Below are positions 39,366 through 47,870 of a stretch of DNA of 64,000 nucleotides, one piece after another (positions within the stretch are counted from its first letter, which is position 1; each line of letters begins with the position of its first letter). A program made the position numbers and the translations under genes. The notes beneath the pieces are model-generated. The model was given only the letters and a program-made list of their open reading frames with translations, was not told the origin of the DNA and did not search any database. The stretch lies in the NCBI GenBank assembly GCA_000531095.1, contig HG799462.1:747551-811550 (forward strand). The letters are read 5' to 3'. This DNA is from Gemmata massiliana. GTDB taxonomy: Bacteria; Planctomycetota; Planctomycetia; Gemmatales; Gemmataceae.

Positions 39366-40424
39366 ATGCTGGACCGGATTGAAGCGCGACGGATCGCGAT
39401 CATCAAGCCGAGCGCACTGGGTGACATCGTTCATTCGCTCCCGGTGTTGACCGCGCTGCGCACGCGATTCCCCGTGGCTCGGATCACGTGGATCGTAAAC
39501 TCGGGCTACGAATCACTCCTTACTGGCCACCCCGATCTAACCGACACGCTCCCGTTCAATCGCGGTGCGTTGAAAGGGGCTCGCGCGCTCGCAACGGCGT
39601 GGTCGTTCGCGACGGAATTGCGGCGAAGGCAATTCGATCTCGTGATCGATATGCAGGGGCTTCTGCGAAGCGGCCTGATGGCATGGGCGAGCTGCGCACC
39701 GGTGCGGGTCGGGTTCCGCAACGCCCGTGAGGGCAGCCGGTACACCTACACGCACAAGTTGGCTTCACCCCGCGCCGACCGGGCGCACGCGGTCGATCGG
39801 ATGTGGGCCGTTGCCGAGGCGTTCGGTGTCGGGCACCTGCCGAAAACGTTCCGCGTTCCCCTACAGCCGGGAGAACTCGTTGCGGCACAGAACGAACTCG
39901 CTGCTCTGCCGCGTCCGTGGATCGCGGTCGCGGTGGGGGCCAAGTGGCTCACGAAACGCTGGCCCGTAACGCACTTCGCCGAGCTTCTTACTCGCGCGCA
40001 AACGCACTTCGGCGGGTCGGCCGTGTTTATTGGCGCGAGCGACGACATTGCGCTTTCGCAAGAAGTAATCGCGAACCTACGCGGTCCGGCGCTGAATCTG
40101 GCTGGAAAGACTTCGCTCCCGCGGCTCGCGGCAACGCTGTCGCTCTCGGACGTGATGGTCGGGAACGATACCGGGCCGCTGCACCTCGGGGCCGCTCTCG
40201 GGCGCCCGTGCGTCGCGCCGTACACCTGCACGCGGGTTTCGCGCCACGGGCCGTACCAGCAAGCCGCGAACTGTGTGGAAACAACCGTTGCTTGCGGCGG
40301 GAGCTATCTCAAGAAATGCAGTAACATGATCTGCATGCCGGAACTCACCGCGGACCGGCTCTGGCCCCGCCTGGCGGAGACCCTGGATACATGGCAACGA
40401 GCACACAATTCCCGTTCCGCCTGA
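39366..40424 (+). CDS. Family 9 glycosyltransferase (lipopolysaccharide heptosyltransferase-like)
   Basis: The 352-residue protein has the GT-B fold of heptosyltransferases WaaC/WaaF. RIAIIKPSALGDIVHSLPVL is the classic opening, then ITWIVNSGYESLLTGHP, FDLVIDMQGLLRSGLMAW, VAVGAKWLTKRWPVTHFAEL, LAGKTSLPRLAATLSLSDV and MVGNDTGPLHLGAALG, with the conserved Asp-Thr-Gly-Pro nucleotide-sugar site. It probably adds a heptose or related sugar to a lipid A-linked core, in keeping with the LptB-like and GT2 genes upstream. ATG 39366 has GGAAGGA seven bases upstream. It overlaps the Maf-like gene by 34 bases, so the two are translationally coupled. Confidence 0.92.
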   Translation: MLDRIEARRIAIIKPSALGDIVHSLPVLTALRTRFPVARITWIVNSGYESLLTGHPDLTDTLPFNRGALKGARALATAWSFATELRRRQFDLVIDMQGLLRSGLMAWASCAPVRVGFRNAREGSRYTYTHKLASPRADRAHAVDRMWAVAEAFGVGHLPKTFRVPLQPGELVAAQNELAALPRPWIAVAVGAKWLTKRWPVTHFAELLTRAQTHFGGSAVFIGASDDIALSQEVIANLRGPALNLAGKTSLPRLAATLSLSDVMVGNDTGPLHLGAALGRPCVAPYTCTRVSRHGPYQQAANCVETTVACGGSYLKKCSNMICMPELTADRLWPRLAETLDTWQRAHNSRSA

Positions 40425-40996
40425 TCCTCGCGAGCGGCTCGTGGGGCCGCAAGTGGCTGATGGAGCAGGCCGGTTACCCCTTTGAAGTCAAACCGTCCAA
40501 CATCGACGAACCGACGGAAGCCCGGCTCGGCGACTGCCGGCACTACGTCGGCGAACTCGCGTGGCTGAAAGCCGAAGCCGTTGCGCTCGGTGAGTTCGAC
40601 GGGTTAATCATCGCCGCGGACACGGTGGGGTGGTTGCACGGTAAGGTGATCGGCAAGCCGGAAGATGAGGCCGACGCTCGACGCATCATTAAAGCGCTGG
40701 CCGGGACCGTTCACGAACTCTGGACGGGCGTGTGTCTCTGGCTCCGACCCGGCGACCGACAAATCTGCTGGCAGGAACGGAGCCTCGTGCGCATGAGCGC
40801 GCTCTCCGATGCCGAGATCGATGCTTACCTGAAGACGCGGAAGTGGGAGGGGTGCAGCGGCGCCTACTCGATCGAGTTCCCGCACGACCCGTATTTGACA
40901 ATCGAAGAGGGGAGCGTGAGCAACGTCGTGGGCCTACCGATGGAATCGCTGGAACAAGCCCTGGAATGGATGCGGGTTATTCGCGGCACACGGTGA
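40391..40996 (+). CDS. Maf-like nucleoside triphosphate pyrophosphatase
   Basis: Maf proteins hydrolyse non-canonical or modified nucleotides (dTTP, UTP or m7GTP) to monophosphates. The 201-residue length is typical. The opening LILASGSWGRKWLMEQAGYPFEV matches LASxSPRRxxLL in altered form (Trp for Pro, Lys for the second Arg). Other motifs are NIDEPTEARLGD, IIAADTVGWLHGKVIGKP with the catalytic Asp, WTGVCLWL and CSGAYSIEFPHDPYLTIEEG followed by SVSNVVGLP. ATG 40391 lies inside the end of the upstream glycosyltransferase gene. The changed residues in the first loop may shift specificity. Confidence 0.88.
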   Translation: MATSTQFPFRLILASGSWGRKWLMEQAGYPFEVKPSNIDEPTEARLGDCRHYVGELAWLKAEAVALGEFDGLIIAADTVGWLHGKVIGKPEDEADARRIIKALAGTVHELWTGVCLWLRPGDRQICWQERSLVRMSALSDAEIDAYLKTRKWEGCSGAYSIEFPHDPYLTIEEGSVSNVVGLPMESLEQALEWMRVIRGTR

Positions 40997-41047
40997 GGGC
41001 ACGTCTCTGCGTGCGGGTGACACGATGCCACCCGCACGTCCAACAAC

Positions 41048-42088
41048 TCAGAACTGCTTCAAGAACCGCAGGTCGTTCTGCCAGAAGAGGCGGATGTCGT
41101 CGATCGCGTGCTTGAGCATCAGCATCCGCTGCGGTCCCATCCCGAACGCGAACCCGGTCACCTTTTCCGGGTCGTACCCGCCGGCGCGCAGAACGTTCGG
41201 GTGAACCATCCCGGCGCCCAGGATCTCCAGCCACCCGGTGCCCTTCGTGAGCCGGTCGCGGTTCGGATCGTCCTTCGGCCAGTCGATGTCCACCTCGATG
41301 CTCGGCTCCGTGAACGGGAAGTAGCTGGAGCGAATGCGCACCTGCCGCTCCGGACCGAACATCCGGCGCGCGAACGCGGTGATCGTGCCCTTCAGGTCGG
41401 CCATCGTCACGCCCTCGCCGACCACCAAGCCCTCCACCTGGTAGAACTGGATCTCGCTCCGGGTGCTGATCGCCTCGTTGCGGTAGCACATCCCGGGCAG
41501 GATCACGCGAACGGGTTTGCCCGCGGCCTCGCGCATCACGTGGATCTGCCCCGGCGAGGTGTGCGTGCGAAGCACGACGCCCGGCGTGGTGGTGAAGAAC
41601 GTGTCCCACATGTCGCGCGCCGGGTGGTGCGCGGGCATGTTCAGGAACTCGAAGTTCAGTTCGTCGGTTTCGACCTCGCGGGTGCGGTACACCTGGAACC
41701 CGAGGTCGGCGAAGATGGAGTAAATTTGCCGGAGGATTTGGGTCGCGGGGTGCAACCGCCCCCGTGCCGGTGCCCGACCGGGGAGCGTCACGTCGAGCGG
41801 GTTCGTCGTCAGGCTGACCTGAAGCGCCTTCTCTTTCGCCTCCGCGAGGGCTGCCTCGTAAGCCGTGGTGATCGCGGCCTTGATTCGGTTCAGTTCCGCC
41901 CCGTAAGCCGGTTTTTGGTCCTTCGGGATCTTACCGAGGTTCGACATGGCGGTCTTCATCACGCCCTTGTCGCCAAAATACTGCGTGTTCCAGGCGCGGA
42001 GCGCGGTTTCGTCCGCGCATTGCTGAAGTTGAGTGAGGGCTTGCTCTTCGAGCTGCTTCAAATCGTCGAGTGGCGTCGCATCGGCCAT
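41048..42088 (-). CDS. pheS: Phenylalanyl-tRNA synthetase alpha subunit
   Basis: PheS carries the catalytic core of the alpha2beta2 enzyme that charges tRNA-Phe. The 346-residue length is standard. An N-terminal coiled-coil (residues 1-90) is followed by the class II core: HPATQILRQIYSIFADLGFQ, VETDELNFEFLNMPAHHPAR, RTHTSPGQIHVM, VILPGMCYRNEAISTRSEIQ with motif 2 Arg, EPSIEVDIDW, GWLEILGAGMVHPNVL and motif 3 FGMGPQRMLMLKHAIDDIR. ATG 42088 opens the usual N-terminus. pheT is not next to it within the window. It is last in a minus-strand run after queC and queD, with 66 bases between queD and pheS. Confidence 0.96.
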   Translation of the reverse strand: MADATPLDDLKQLEEQALTQLQQCADETALRAWNTQYFGDKGVMKTAMSNLGKIPKDQKPAYGAELNRIKAAITTAYEAALAEAKEKALQVSLTTNPLDVTLPGRAPARGRLHPATQILRQIYSIFADLGFQVYRTREVETDELNFEFLNMPAHHPARDMWDTFFTTTPGVVLRTHTSPGQIHVMREAAGKPVRVILPGMCYRNEAISTRSEIQFYQVEGLVVGEGVTMADLKGTITAFARRMFGPERQVRIRSSYFPFTEPSIEVDIDWPKDDPNRDRLTKGTGWLEILGAGMVHPNVLRAGGYDPEKVTGFAFGMGPQRMLMLKHAIDDIRLFWQNDLRFLKQF

Positions 42089-42154
42089 GTCCTGCTCCCG
42101 GCGTCACGTGTAACCGTTGAGACAGGATACGGGTGCGACGGGTTCGCGTCCGGC

Positions 42155-42631
42155 CTACGCGCGCGTGGGGACCGGTGCCGGGTTCCCGGCCACTTCGCGC
42201 ATCGCGACCGACTTGGTGGGAACGCCGGGCGTGGGCCGGTACGTCGCGAACGAGTTCTCGGTTTCCCAGAGCGTCACTTCGGTCACGGGCAGGCCGTGCT
42301 CAACGGCGCGGTCGAAGATCAGGCGCGCGATGGTTTCCGCGGTCGGGTTCGCGTCCAGTTCCACGAACGGCTCGCCCTGGCGCAGCAATTCCGCGATGAT
42401 CGGGTCGTCGCGGTGCAGGAGCATGCGGTGGTCGAGTGTGTCGTCGATCCACTTCCCGATGACGCGCTTGATCTCGGAGAAGTCCACCACCATGCCGAGG
42501 GCGTCGAGGGTCTCGGTCTCCACCGTGACGACGGCCTTGCCGTTGTGCCCGTGCAGGTTCCGGCACTTGCCGGCGTAGTTCAGCAGCCGGTGCCCGTAAC
42601 AGAAGTGGATCTCTTTGGTCACCCTGAACAT
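42155..42631 (-). CDS. queD: 6-carboxy-5,6,7,8-tetrahydropterin synthase
   Basis: QueD makes 6-carboxytetrahydropterin from dihydroneopterin triphosphate, the first dedicated step to queuosine. The 158-residue protein shows the zinc site His14, His27 and His29 (FCYGHRLLNYAGKCRNLHGHN), with Cys23 as the catalytic residue of the QueD type. DFSEIKRVIGKWIDDTLDHRML follows, and NPTAETIARLIFDRAVEHGL is the substrate-binding end. VTLWETENSFATY supplies the C-terminal Glu. ATG 42631. It is 33 bases downstream of queC on the same strand. No queE is found here. Confidence 0.94.
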   Translation of the reverse strand: MFRVTKEIHFCYGHRLLNYAGKCRNLHGHNGKAVVTVETETLDALGMVVDFSEIKRVIGKWIDDTLDHRMLLHRDDPIIAELLRQGEPFVELDANPTAETIARLIFDRAVEHGLPVTEVTLWETENSFATYRPTPGVPTKSVAMREVAGNPAPVPTRA

Positions 42632-42664
42632 CCATCGTCTCCTGGTGCCCGATCGGGGCGATCT

Positions 42665-43381
42665 TTAGCCCGCGTACCGCGTGGGGTCGGGCATCTCGGC
42701 GTCGCGGAACCCGCGCTGGCGTTCCGCGCACTTGTTGCACGCCCCGCAGTGCAATCCGTTGACGGGCCGGAGGCACGAGAACGTGTGTTCGAGCGGTAGC
42801 CCGCGCCCTCGGCGCAGCACGTCCACCTTGTGGAGCGCGGCGAAGGGGCGGAGCACGCGGACGCTCCCGTTCACGGCGGAACTCACGATCGCCGCAAAGT
42901 TATCGTAGAACTGTGGGGTCGCATCGGGAAACGGGTTCGCGCCGAGCGGCGCGGTCGCGATCTCCGGTACGCCGTTCAGGTGGCACCAGAGGAGCGGCTT
43001 GGCGAGTAGCAGTACGTTCCGCCCGGGAAGAAACACGGCCTCGTCGGGCGAATCGGCGTCGGGCGCGCCCTCGCCCGACACGCTCCAGTGGGCGCCGTAC
43101 ACATCGCGAATCGGTTCATCGAGGACGCGGAGTGGGCGAAGTGCCGGCGCGCGAACGGCTTCCAGGAAACGATCGAGGTGCTCTCTCTCAACTTCTTCCC
43201 AATGCAACCCGGTGCGAACGTAGAGCGGGAACACCGCGGGGTACGCGCGGACGGCTTCGGCAAGCAGGATCGCGCTATCGGACCCGCCGCTCACAAGAAC
43301 GGCGAGTGCCCCGCGCGGGTTGCTCGGCGGCCACGGCGCGGTGGAGTGTTGGTCGGACACCGCAGTCACCGACACGCCCAC
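42665..43381 (-). CDS. queC: 7-cyano-7-deazaguanine synthase
   Basis: QueC turns 7-carboxy-7-deazaguanine into preQ0 with ATP and ammonia. The 238-residue protein has the pyrophosphate loop VLVSGGSDSAILL and VFLPGRNVLLLAKPLLWC. The zinc site is built by CLRPVNGLHCGACNKCAERQRGF (four cysteines). It is somewhat diverged from enterobacterial QueC and could belong to the broader ExsB family, but the neighbouring queD supports the assignment. The start may be GTG 43381, 43375 or 43369. All overlap the end of the upstream zinc-ribbon gene, and the last makes a four-base GTGA stop-start overlap. Confidence 0.9.
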   Translation of the reverse strand: MGVSVTAVSDQHSTAPWPPSNPRGALAVLVSGGSDSAILLAEAVRAYPAVFPLYVRTGLHWEEVEREHLDRFLEAVRAPALRPLRVLDEPIRDVYGAHWSVSGEGAPDADSPDEAVFLPGRNVLLLAKPLLWCHLNGVPEIATAPLGANPFPDATPQFYDNFAAIVSSAVNGSVRVLRPFAALHKVDVLRRGRGLPLEHTFSCLRPVNGLHCGACNKCAERQRGFRDAEMPDPTRYAG

Positions 43382-44844
43382 TTGCGCCGACCCTTGGGCG
43401 GGCGCCCGGGCCCACCGGGAGGTCCACCAGGCGGGCCTCCCGGTGGGCCACCGGGACCGCCTGGGGGACCGCCGGGAGGTCCACCACCCGGAGGGCCGCC
43501 CGCTCCACCCGATCGCCCCGTGACTTTGCCCGTGAGACTACTGATCGCGTCCTTCAGGTCAGCGGTGTCAACCGCGGATTTGGCGAAGAAGAGTTCGCCC
43601 GACGAACCGAACCCGATATTCGCGAGCATCTGTGCCCCGATTTTCTTGCCCATGCTATCGACCTGTTCTTTCCACCATTTCGGTGGCGTCCCCTCGTCGC
43701 CCTTGCCGAGATCGCTCTCTTTCCACTTCTTGGACATGTTCGACGACTTATCACTGTCGCCACACCAAATAACGATCTCGAACCGGATCTCGCGGCTCCC
43801 GATGCTCGCCTTGCCCCCCGCGCCCTTCGCACCACTGAGGGCGTCGGCTTGGGTGCGGCCGAACTGAGCGTTGGCGTCGTCGTTGTTTCCGCCCTGTGCA
43901 CCTGAAGCCGCGGCCGGGGGCTTGTTCTCGCCCTGGAAGAGGGTCATCCCCCAGAACGTGCCTTTTGTGACGCGCTTACCCAGCGTGCCGGCCCGGACAC
44001 CGAACGTCTTGTCCCGACTGTCGGCGTGGCCGTTGAGCATCTTCTGAAACACGCCTTCTGGTACATCCATCGAGCAGAACGCGATCAGGCGGCTGGTCGG
44101 GGAGAAGACGCGCACCTTGGCGCCTCCCCTAAATCCGTCGACAAGATAATACGTGCCGCTGCCGAGGGTCTTCTGTTGGGCGCCGGGTAACTTCCCGAGT
44201 TGAGTACCGTCGATTTCCGTTTTGGTGCGGATGACCGTCGCTCCGCCGTTTCGGATGGAGGTGCCGAATACGACGTACTCCATGAGCGCGTCGCCGTCAC
44301 TCGATCCCAGAACCCGCGCGAAGGCGTCGGCCGCGGCCTTGAACTCGGTATTCTGGAACGTCCCCGAGAGGCTCTTGTAGAGTTCCGGGTATTTCTGGGC
44401 GTGCCCCAGATTCAACCCCTGTGCCGTTTCGCAGTCCTCCGGGATGTAGTACATCATCTCGACGGATTTGGGCGTGCGCCCGAGGAGCCAGTACAGCATC
44501 CCGCCCACGACCATGAGCATCACGAGCCCGATGCCGACCACGCCGAACAGGAGCACCTTGTTCGTCTCGCGCTTCTTGGCCTTGCGCTTCTTCGGGACGC
44601 TCGGGTCGCCTTTGAGTTTCGTTTTCTTCTTTTTTTCCTTCTTTTCGCTCCGATCGCCGTCGTCCTCGTCGTCCCGCGCGGGCTTCTTCTTTTTCTTTAA
44701 AACTTCTTCTTCGCCCGCGTCCTCCGGTTCCGGCGCAGCGAACACGGTGCCGCACTTCGGGCACTCGACCTCGGTTCCGGCGTCGGGCGCCTCTGGCAGA
44801 CGGAGTTTCGCCCGGCAATCCGGGCAGCGGAGTTCAACGGCCAT
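43366..44844 (-). CDS. Zinc-ribbon membrane protein with collagen-like Gly-Pro tail, unknown function
   Basis: The 492-residue protein begins with a zinc ribbon of the MJ0042/FYDLN type (LRCPDCRAKLRLPEAPDAGT followed by CPKCGTVF). A very basic, Lys-rich stretch (about 55-100) follows, then one membrane helix (VLLFGVVGIGLVMLMVVGGM). The extracytoplasmic part (about 125-450) contains MMYYIPEDCETAQGLNLGHA and TFWGMTLFQGE, which I do not recognise beyond other planctomycete proteins. The last 45 residues are nearly all Gly and Pro (GGPPGG repeats), encoded by a tandem-like DNA tract at 43395-43510. The stop overlaps the queC start region. ATG 44844 opens the zinc ribbon directly. Confidence 0.82.
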   Translation of the reverse strand: MAVELRCPDCRAKLRLPEAPDAGTEVECPKCGTVFAAPEPEDAGEEEVLKKKKKPARDDEDDGDRSEKKEKKKKTKLKGDPSVPKKRKAKKRETNKVLLFGVVGIGLVMLMVVGGMLYWLLGRTPKSVEMMYYIPEDCETAQGLNLGHAQKYPELYKSLSGTFQNTEFKAAADAFARVLGSSDGDALMEYVVFGTSIRNGGATVIRTKTEIDGTQLGKLPGAQQKTLGSGTYYLVDGFRGGAKVRVFSPTSRLIAFCSMDVPEGVFQKMLNGHADSRDKTFGVRAGTLGKRVTKGTFWGMTLFQGENKPPAAASGAQGGNNDDANAQFGRTQADALSGAKGAGGKASIGSREIRFEIVIWCGDSDKSSNMSKKWKESDLGKGDEGTPPKWWKEQVDSMGKKIGAQMLANIGFGSSGELFFAKSAVDTADLKDAISSLTGKVTGRSGGAGGPPGGGPPGGPPGGPGGPPGGPPGGPPGGPGRPPKGRRKWACR

Positions 44845-44999
44845 TGGGAGGCACCAGCGCGGGCGGTGATAACGGACGACAGGTTCCAACTTTCCGATAC
44901 TATCGGGAACCACCGCGCCAGAGCAAGGGTGTACGCTCCAGTTCGTAAGAAGACTCGGCGCGGACCCGATTCGCACCCCAACACAACGAGGCGAAACCA

Positions 45000-45563
45000 A
45001 TGACGCCCGCGGACGTGCTGACCCGCATCGACCGGTTGTTTGCCGAGCGCGGGGACGTTGAGTACCACGGTGAGGCAGTCACGCAGCTCGAACACGCGCT
45101 GCAAGCGGCCCATTTCGCAGAACAGGACGGCCAACCCGCGGAGTGGATCGCCGCTGCACTCCTCCACGACATCGGGCACTTTTTGCACGGCCACGGCGAA
45201 GACTACCTCGACCAGGGCATCAACGACCGGCACGAAGATCTCGGTGCGCGGTTCCTGGCTCACGCATTCGGCCCGGCGGTAACGGAACCGATCCGCTTGC
45301 ACGTCCCTGCGAAGCGCTACCTCGCGAGCGGCAAGCACCCGGGCTACCCGGAGCTCCTCTCGCCCGCATCCGTCCGCAGTTTGGAGCTTCAAGGCGGGCC
45401 GATGACCGCCGCAGAAATTGGCGCGTTCGAGGCGCATCCGTACTTCGCCGCCGCCGCGAAGGTTCGCGAATACGACGATCGCGCGAAAATCGTGGGGCTG
45501 GCGACGCCCCCGTACTCGCACTTCCGCACCTACCTGGAGGCCACGCTCCGTGCCACCAACTGA
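45000..45563 (+). CDS. phnZ: PhnZ-like HD-domain phosphonate oxygenase
   Basis: This 187-residue HD protein closely follows the PhnZ pattern. PhnZ is a mixed-valence di-iron oxygenase that splits the carbon-phosphorus bond of 2-amino-1-hydroxyethylphosphonate. EYHGEAVTQLEHALQ has the Tyr22/Glu25 pair that in PhnZ (Tyr24, Glu27) marks oxygenases apart from HD phosphatases. AALLHDIGHFL gives the His56-Asp57 metal pair. HVPAKRYLASGKHP and SLELQGGPM match PhnZ nearly word for word, from memory. ATG 45000 has GAGG eight bases upstream. It overlaps phnX by 14 bases. No PhnY hydroxylase gene is in the window, so the substrate may differ from that of PhnZ. Confidence 0.88.
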   Translation: MTPADVLTRIDRLFAERGDVEYHGEAVTQLEHALQAAHFAEQDGQPAEWIAAALLHDIGHFLHGHGEDYLDQGINDRHEDLGARFLAHAFGPAVTEPIRLHVPAKRYLASGKHPGYPELLSPASVRSLELQGGPMTAAEIGAFEAHPYFAAAAKVREYDDRAKIVGLATPPYSHFRTYLEATLRATN

Positions 45564-46359
45564 AATCAAGCTCGTCGTGCTCGACTGGGCGGGGACTACC
45601 ATCGATTACGGGTGCCTGGCGCCCACCGGCGCGTTCGTTGAAGCATTCGCCTCGAAGGGCGTCGACGTGACACTCGCCGAAGCACGCGGGCCGATGGGGT
45701 TGCACAAGAAAGATCATATTCGTGCGATGCTTCGCACGGAAATCGTTGGCGGCAAGTGGCGCGCGGCGGTGGGGCGCGACTGGGCCGAATCAGATGTGGA
45801 AGAACTCTACCGCTCTGTGACGCCCCTTCAGGTGGCCGCCGCGGAGAAATACAGCGGGCTGATTGCGGGCGTACCCGCGGTGGCGGAGGCGCTCCGCGCG
45901 AAGGGACTCAAGGTCGCCGCGAGCACCGGTTACTTTCACGAAGCCGCCGCGGTAGTGCGGGCGGCCGCGAAGCGCCAGGGGTTCGAGCCGGACTTCAACA
46001 TCTGCGCGGACGACGTACCGGCCGGGCGCCCGGCTCCGTGGATGATCTTCCGCTGCATGGAAGCGCTGAACGTGTACCCGCCCGCGGCCGTCGTGAAGGT
46101 CGGCGACACGGTGATCGACATCGAAGACGGCTGGAACGCAGGGTGCTGGAGCGTCGGCGTAATCGATTCGAGCAACGAGATGGGGCTGAGCGAGGCGGAA
46201 TTTAAGTCGCTGACGGAAACCGAACGGAACGCGCGCCGAAAAGACATCACCGAGCGCTACCAAAAGGTCGGCGCGCACACGATGCTTCACGCCATCACCG
46301 ACTTACCGGCCTTGATCGGCGATCTCAACGCTCGTTTGGCTCGCGGCGAGCGCCCGTAA
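45550..46359 (+). CDS. phnX: Phosphonoacetaldehyde hydrolase (phosphonatase)
   Basis: PhnX splits phosphonoacetaldehyde to acetaldehyde and phosphate. It is a HAD-superfamily enzyme of 269 residues here. The nucleophile Asp12 lies in VVLDWAGTTIDYG. The Schiff-base lysine is in GPMGLHKKDHIRAM (Lys53, the same number as in the Bacillus enzyme). ASTGYFHEAAAVV is HAD motif II, PAPWMIFRCMEALNVYP carries the motif III Arg-Pro-Ala-Pro region, and VVKVGDTVIDIEDGWNAGCW is motif IV. GTG 45550 lies inside the end of the PhnZ-like gene (14-base overlap), so the two are coupled. The aminotransferase PhnW, which normally provides the substrate, is not in the window. Confidence 0.94.
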   Translation: MPPTEIKLVVLDWAGTTIDYGCLAPTGAFVEAFASKGVDVTLAEARGPMGLHKKDHIRAMLRTEIVGGKWRAAVGRDWAESDVEELYRSVTPLQVAAAEKYSGLIAGVPAVAEALRAKGLKVAASTGYFHEAAAVVRAAAKRQGFEPDFNICADDVPAGRPAPWMIFRCMEALNVYPPAAVVKVGDTVIDIEDGWNAGCWSVGVIDSSNEMGLSEAEFKSLTETERNARRKDITERYQKVGAHTMLHAITDLPALIGDLNARLARGERP

Positions 46360-46419
46360 ACGTAGATGGCCCGCGTGAGCGCAGCACCGATTGCGCGGGC
46401 CGGTTCCTATCATTTCTGC

Positions 46420-47211
46420 ATGCTAATCGACTTCTGGACGTTCGCGTTCTTGTGCGTGTCCGCGTTCTTCGCGGGGGTGATGAACTCCGTCGCAGGCGGC
46501 GGCACGCTCCTCACGTTCCCCGCACTTACCGCGCTCCTTACGCCCGCGATGGCGAACGCCACGAGCACCGTCGCGTTGTTGCCGGGGTCGTTCGCAGGAG
46601 CGCTCGGGTATCGCAAGGAACTCTGGGAGTGCTGGCGGTTCGTGGCGCGAATGATCGGGCCGAGTATCGCGGGCGGGTTCCTCGGCGCCTGGCTCGTCGG
46701 CAAGAACGAGGACACGTTCGCGACGCTGGTGCCGTGGCTTATTCTCACGGCCGCAGTGCTGTTCGTGGTGCAGGCCCCGCTCTCGAAGTGGGTAAAGCAG
46801 CGCGCGGCTGCTGAAGGTGCGCACCCCGATCACCACGAGCCGAACGGGGTGACGCAGGCTCTTGTAATTGGCTTCCAGTTCCTCGTCGCGGTGTACGGCG
46901 GGTACTTCGGTGCGGGGATCGGCATTCTGATGCTCAGCGCGCTCGGGTTCATGGGTGTGGGTGACATCCACCGCATGAACGCGGTGAAAACGTTCCTGGC
47001 GGCCTCGATCAATGCCGCGAGCGTGGTAGTGTTCGTTCGCGACGGGTTGGTGAATTGGGAATGCGCTGGCGTGATGGCCGTCGCCGCGATCTTCGGCGGC
47101 TACACGGGGGCGCGGGTCGCGCGCCGGTTGCCCGCGCGCTACGTCCGCTACTCCGTTATCGTGATCGGCTTCGGGTTGTCCGCGTATTATTTCGTCAAGA
47201 AGTTCGTGTAG
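46420..47211 (+). CDS. TSUP (TauE/SafE) family membrane transporter
   Basis: The 263-residue protein has about eight membrane helices. It carries the TSUP signatures FFAGVMNSVAGGGTLLTFPA near the N-terminus and FLVAVYGGYFGAGIGILMLSALG in the second half. The family moves sulfite, sulfoacetate or other small oxyanions. Located 60 bases after phnX in the same direction, it may carry an anion linked to phosphonate or sulfonate use; this is inference. ATG 46420 begins just before helix 1; an ATG at 46366 would add 18 mixed residues. Its stop overlaps the end of the convergent membrane-protein gene by 17 bases. Confidence 0.88.
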   Translation: MLIDFWTFAFLCVSAFFAGVMNSVAGGGTLLTFPALTALLTPAMANATSTVALLPGSFAGALGYRKELWECWRFVARMIGPSIAGGFLGAWLVGKNEDTFATLVPWLILTAAVLFVVQAPLSKWVKQRAAAEGAHPDHHEPNGVTQALVIGFQFLVAVYGGYFGAGIGILMLSALGFMGVGDIHRMNAVKTFLAASINAASVVVFVRDGLVNWECAGVMAVAAIFGGYTGARVARRLPARYVRYSVIVIGFGLSAYYFVKKFV

Positions 47212-47800
47212 CCTTGAGTTTCGCCCATTTGGGCCAGAATCCGACCGCGCGAACTCCCACTAAGAGACTCTCCGTTACCCACGTGCCCGCGAGCATTCCC
47301 GCTAGCATCCCGAGTGTCATCCCCATGAAACTGGTCGCGACCGCGGTGACCATGTTCTCCGTCTGAAACTGCGTCGCGCACCAACCACCCGCGACCATTC
47401 CGACCACCATGCCGACGTTCCCGCCGGTGTACATTGCGACTGCGTGGTCCGCGTTCGGTACGGGTCCGCGCCCCAACCAGCGCATCGCGATGTTCGCGAA
47501 AACTAACATCCCAACCCACATCCACGGCTTCATCACGCCCTCGCGCATTGCCTCCACGCACGCGCAGCACCCGTGGTCGTGAAGTGCGGCGAAGTCGTTA
47601 TCGGCCCACCAGCCGAGCAGCATGCCCAGGTTGCCGAATGTGAGCATCCCGAAGCACATATCGGCCCAGTGCGGAACATCGAACCGACGCCATGCGATCG
47701 CGAGCCAACCTCCCGCCAGCACGAACGCGGTGAGCGTGAACACGGCCGCGTCGGGCTTGCGCAACGATGACAGGAGCAGCACGAAGACGCCTCCCTGCAA
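47195..47800 (-). CDS. Polytopic membrane protein of unknown function, downstream of metal ATPase
   Basis: The 201-residue frame encodes four to five hydrophobic helices rich in Gly and Met: FTLTAFVLAGGWLAIAWRR, GMLTFGNLGMLLGWW, GMVVGMVAGGW and SFMGMTLGMLAGMLAGTW. A loop with ALHDHGCCACVEAMREG contains a His/Cys cluster that could bind metal. It lies 55 bases after the metal ATPase end, on the same strand, so a role in metal or membrane-stress handling is possible. The start is uncertain: only TTG 47800 is in the right place, and upstream sequence is a GC-rich repeat element, so the true N-terminus may have been displaced. I do not recognise the family. Confidence 0.6.
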   Translation of the reverse strand: MQGGVFVLLLSSLRKPDAAVFTLTAFVLAGGWLAIAWRRFDVPHWADMCFGMLTFGNLGMLLGWWADNDFAALHDHGCCACVEAMREGVMKPWMWVGMLVFANIAMRWLGRGPVPNADHAVAMYTGGNVGMVVGMVAGGWCATQFQTENMVTAVATSFMGMTLGMLAGMLAGTWVTESLLVGVRAVGFWPKWAKLKATRTS

Positions 47801-47834
47801 CGCGAACGCGACGGCGTGGGCGAACGGGAGAAAG

Positions 47835-47870
47835 AACCCCTCTCCAACCCCTCCCCTAAACGGAGAAGGG
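47835..47870. repeat. GC-rich interspersed element, family C (copy 3)
   Basis: CCCCTCTCCAACCCCTCCCC, a short loop, then GGAGAAGGGC. It bridges the gap between the membrane-protein gene and the 3' end of the ATPase gene and supplies the last few bases of the ATPase frame. Confidence 0.6.

Noticed and set aside
41108..42799. A 563-codon plus-strand frame opposite pheS and queD
   Set aside because: Both minus-strand genes are certain and the plus frame has only shadow composition.
43395..43510. A CRISPR-like or minisatellite array
   Set aside because: The repetition is codon-level Gly-Pro coding sequence without spacers of constant size.
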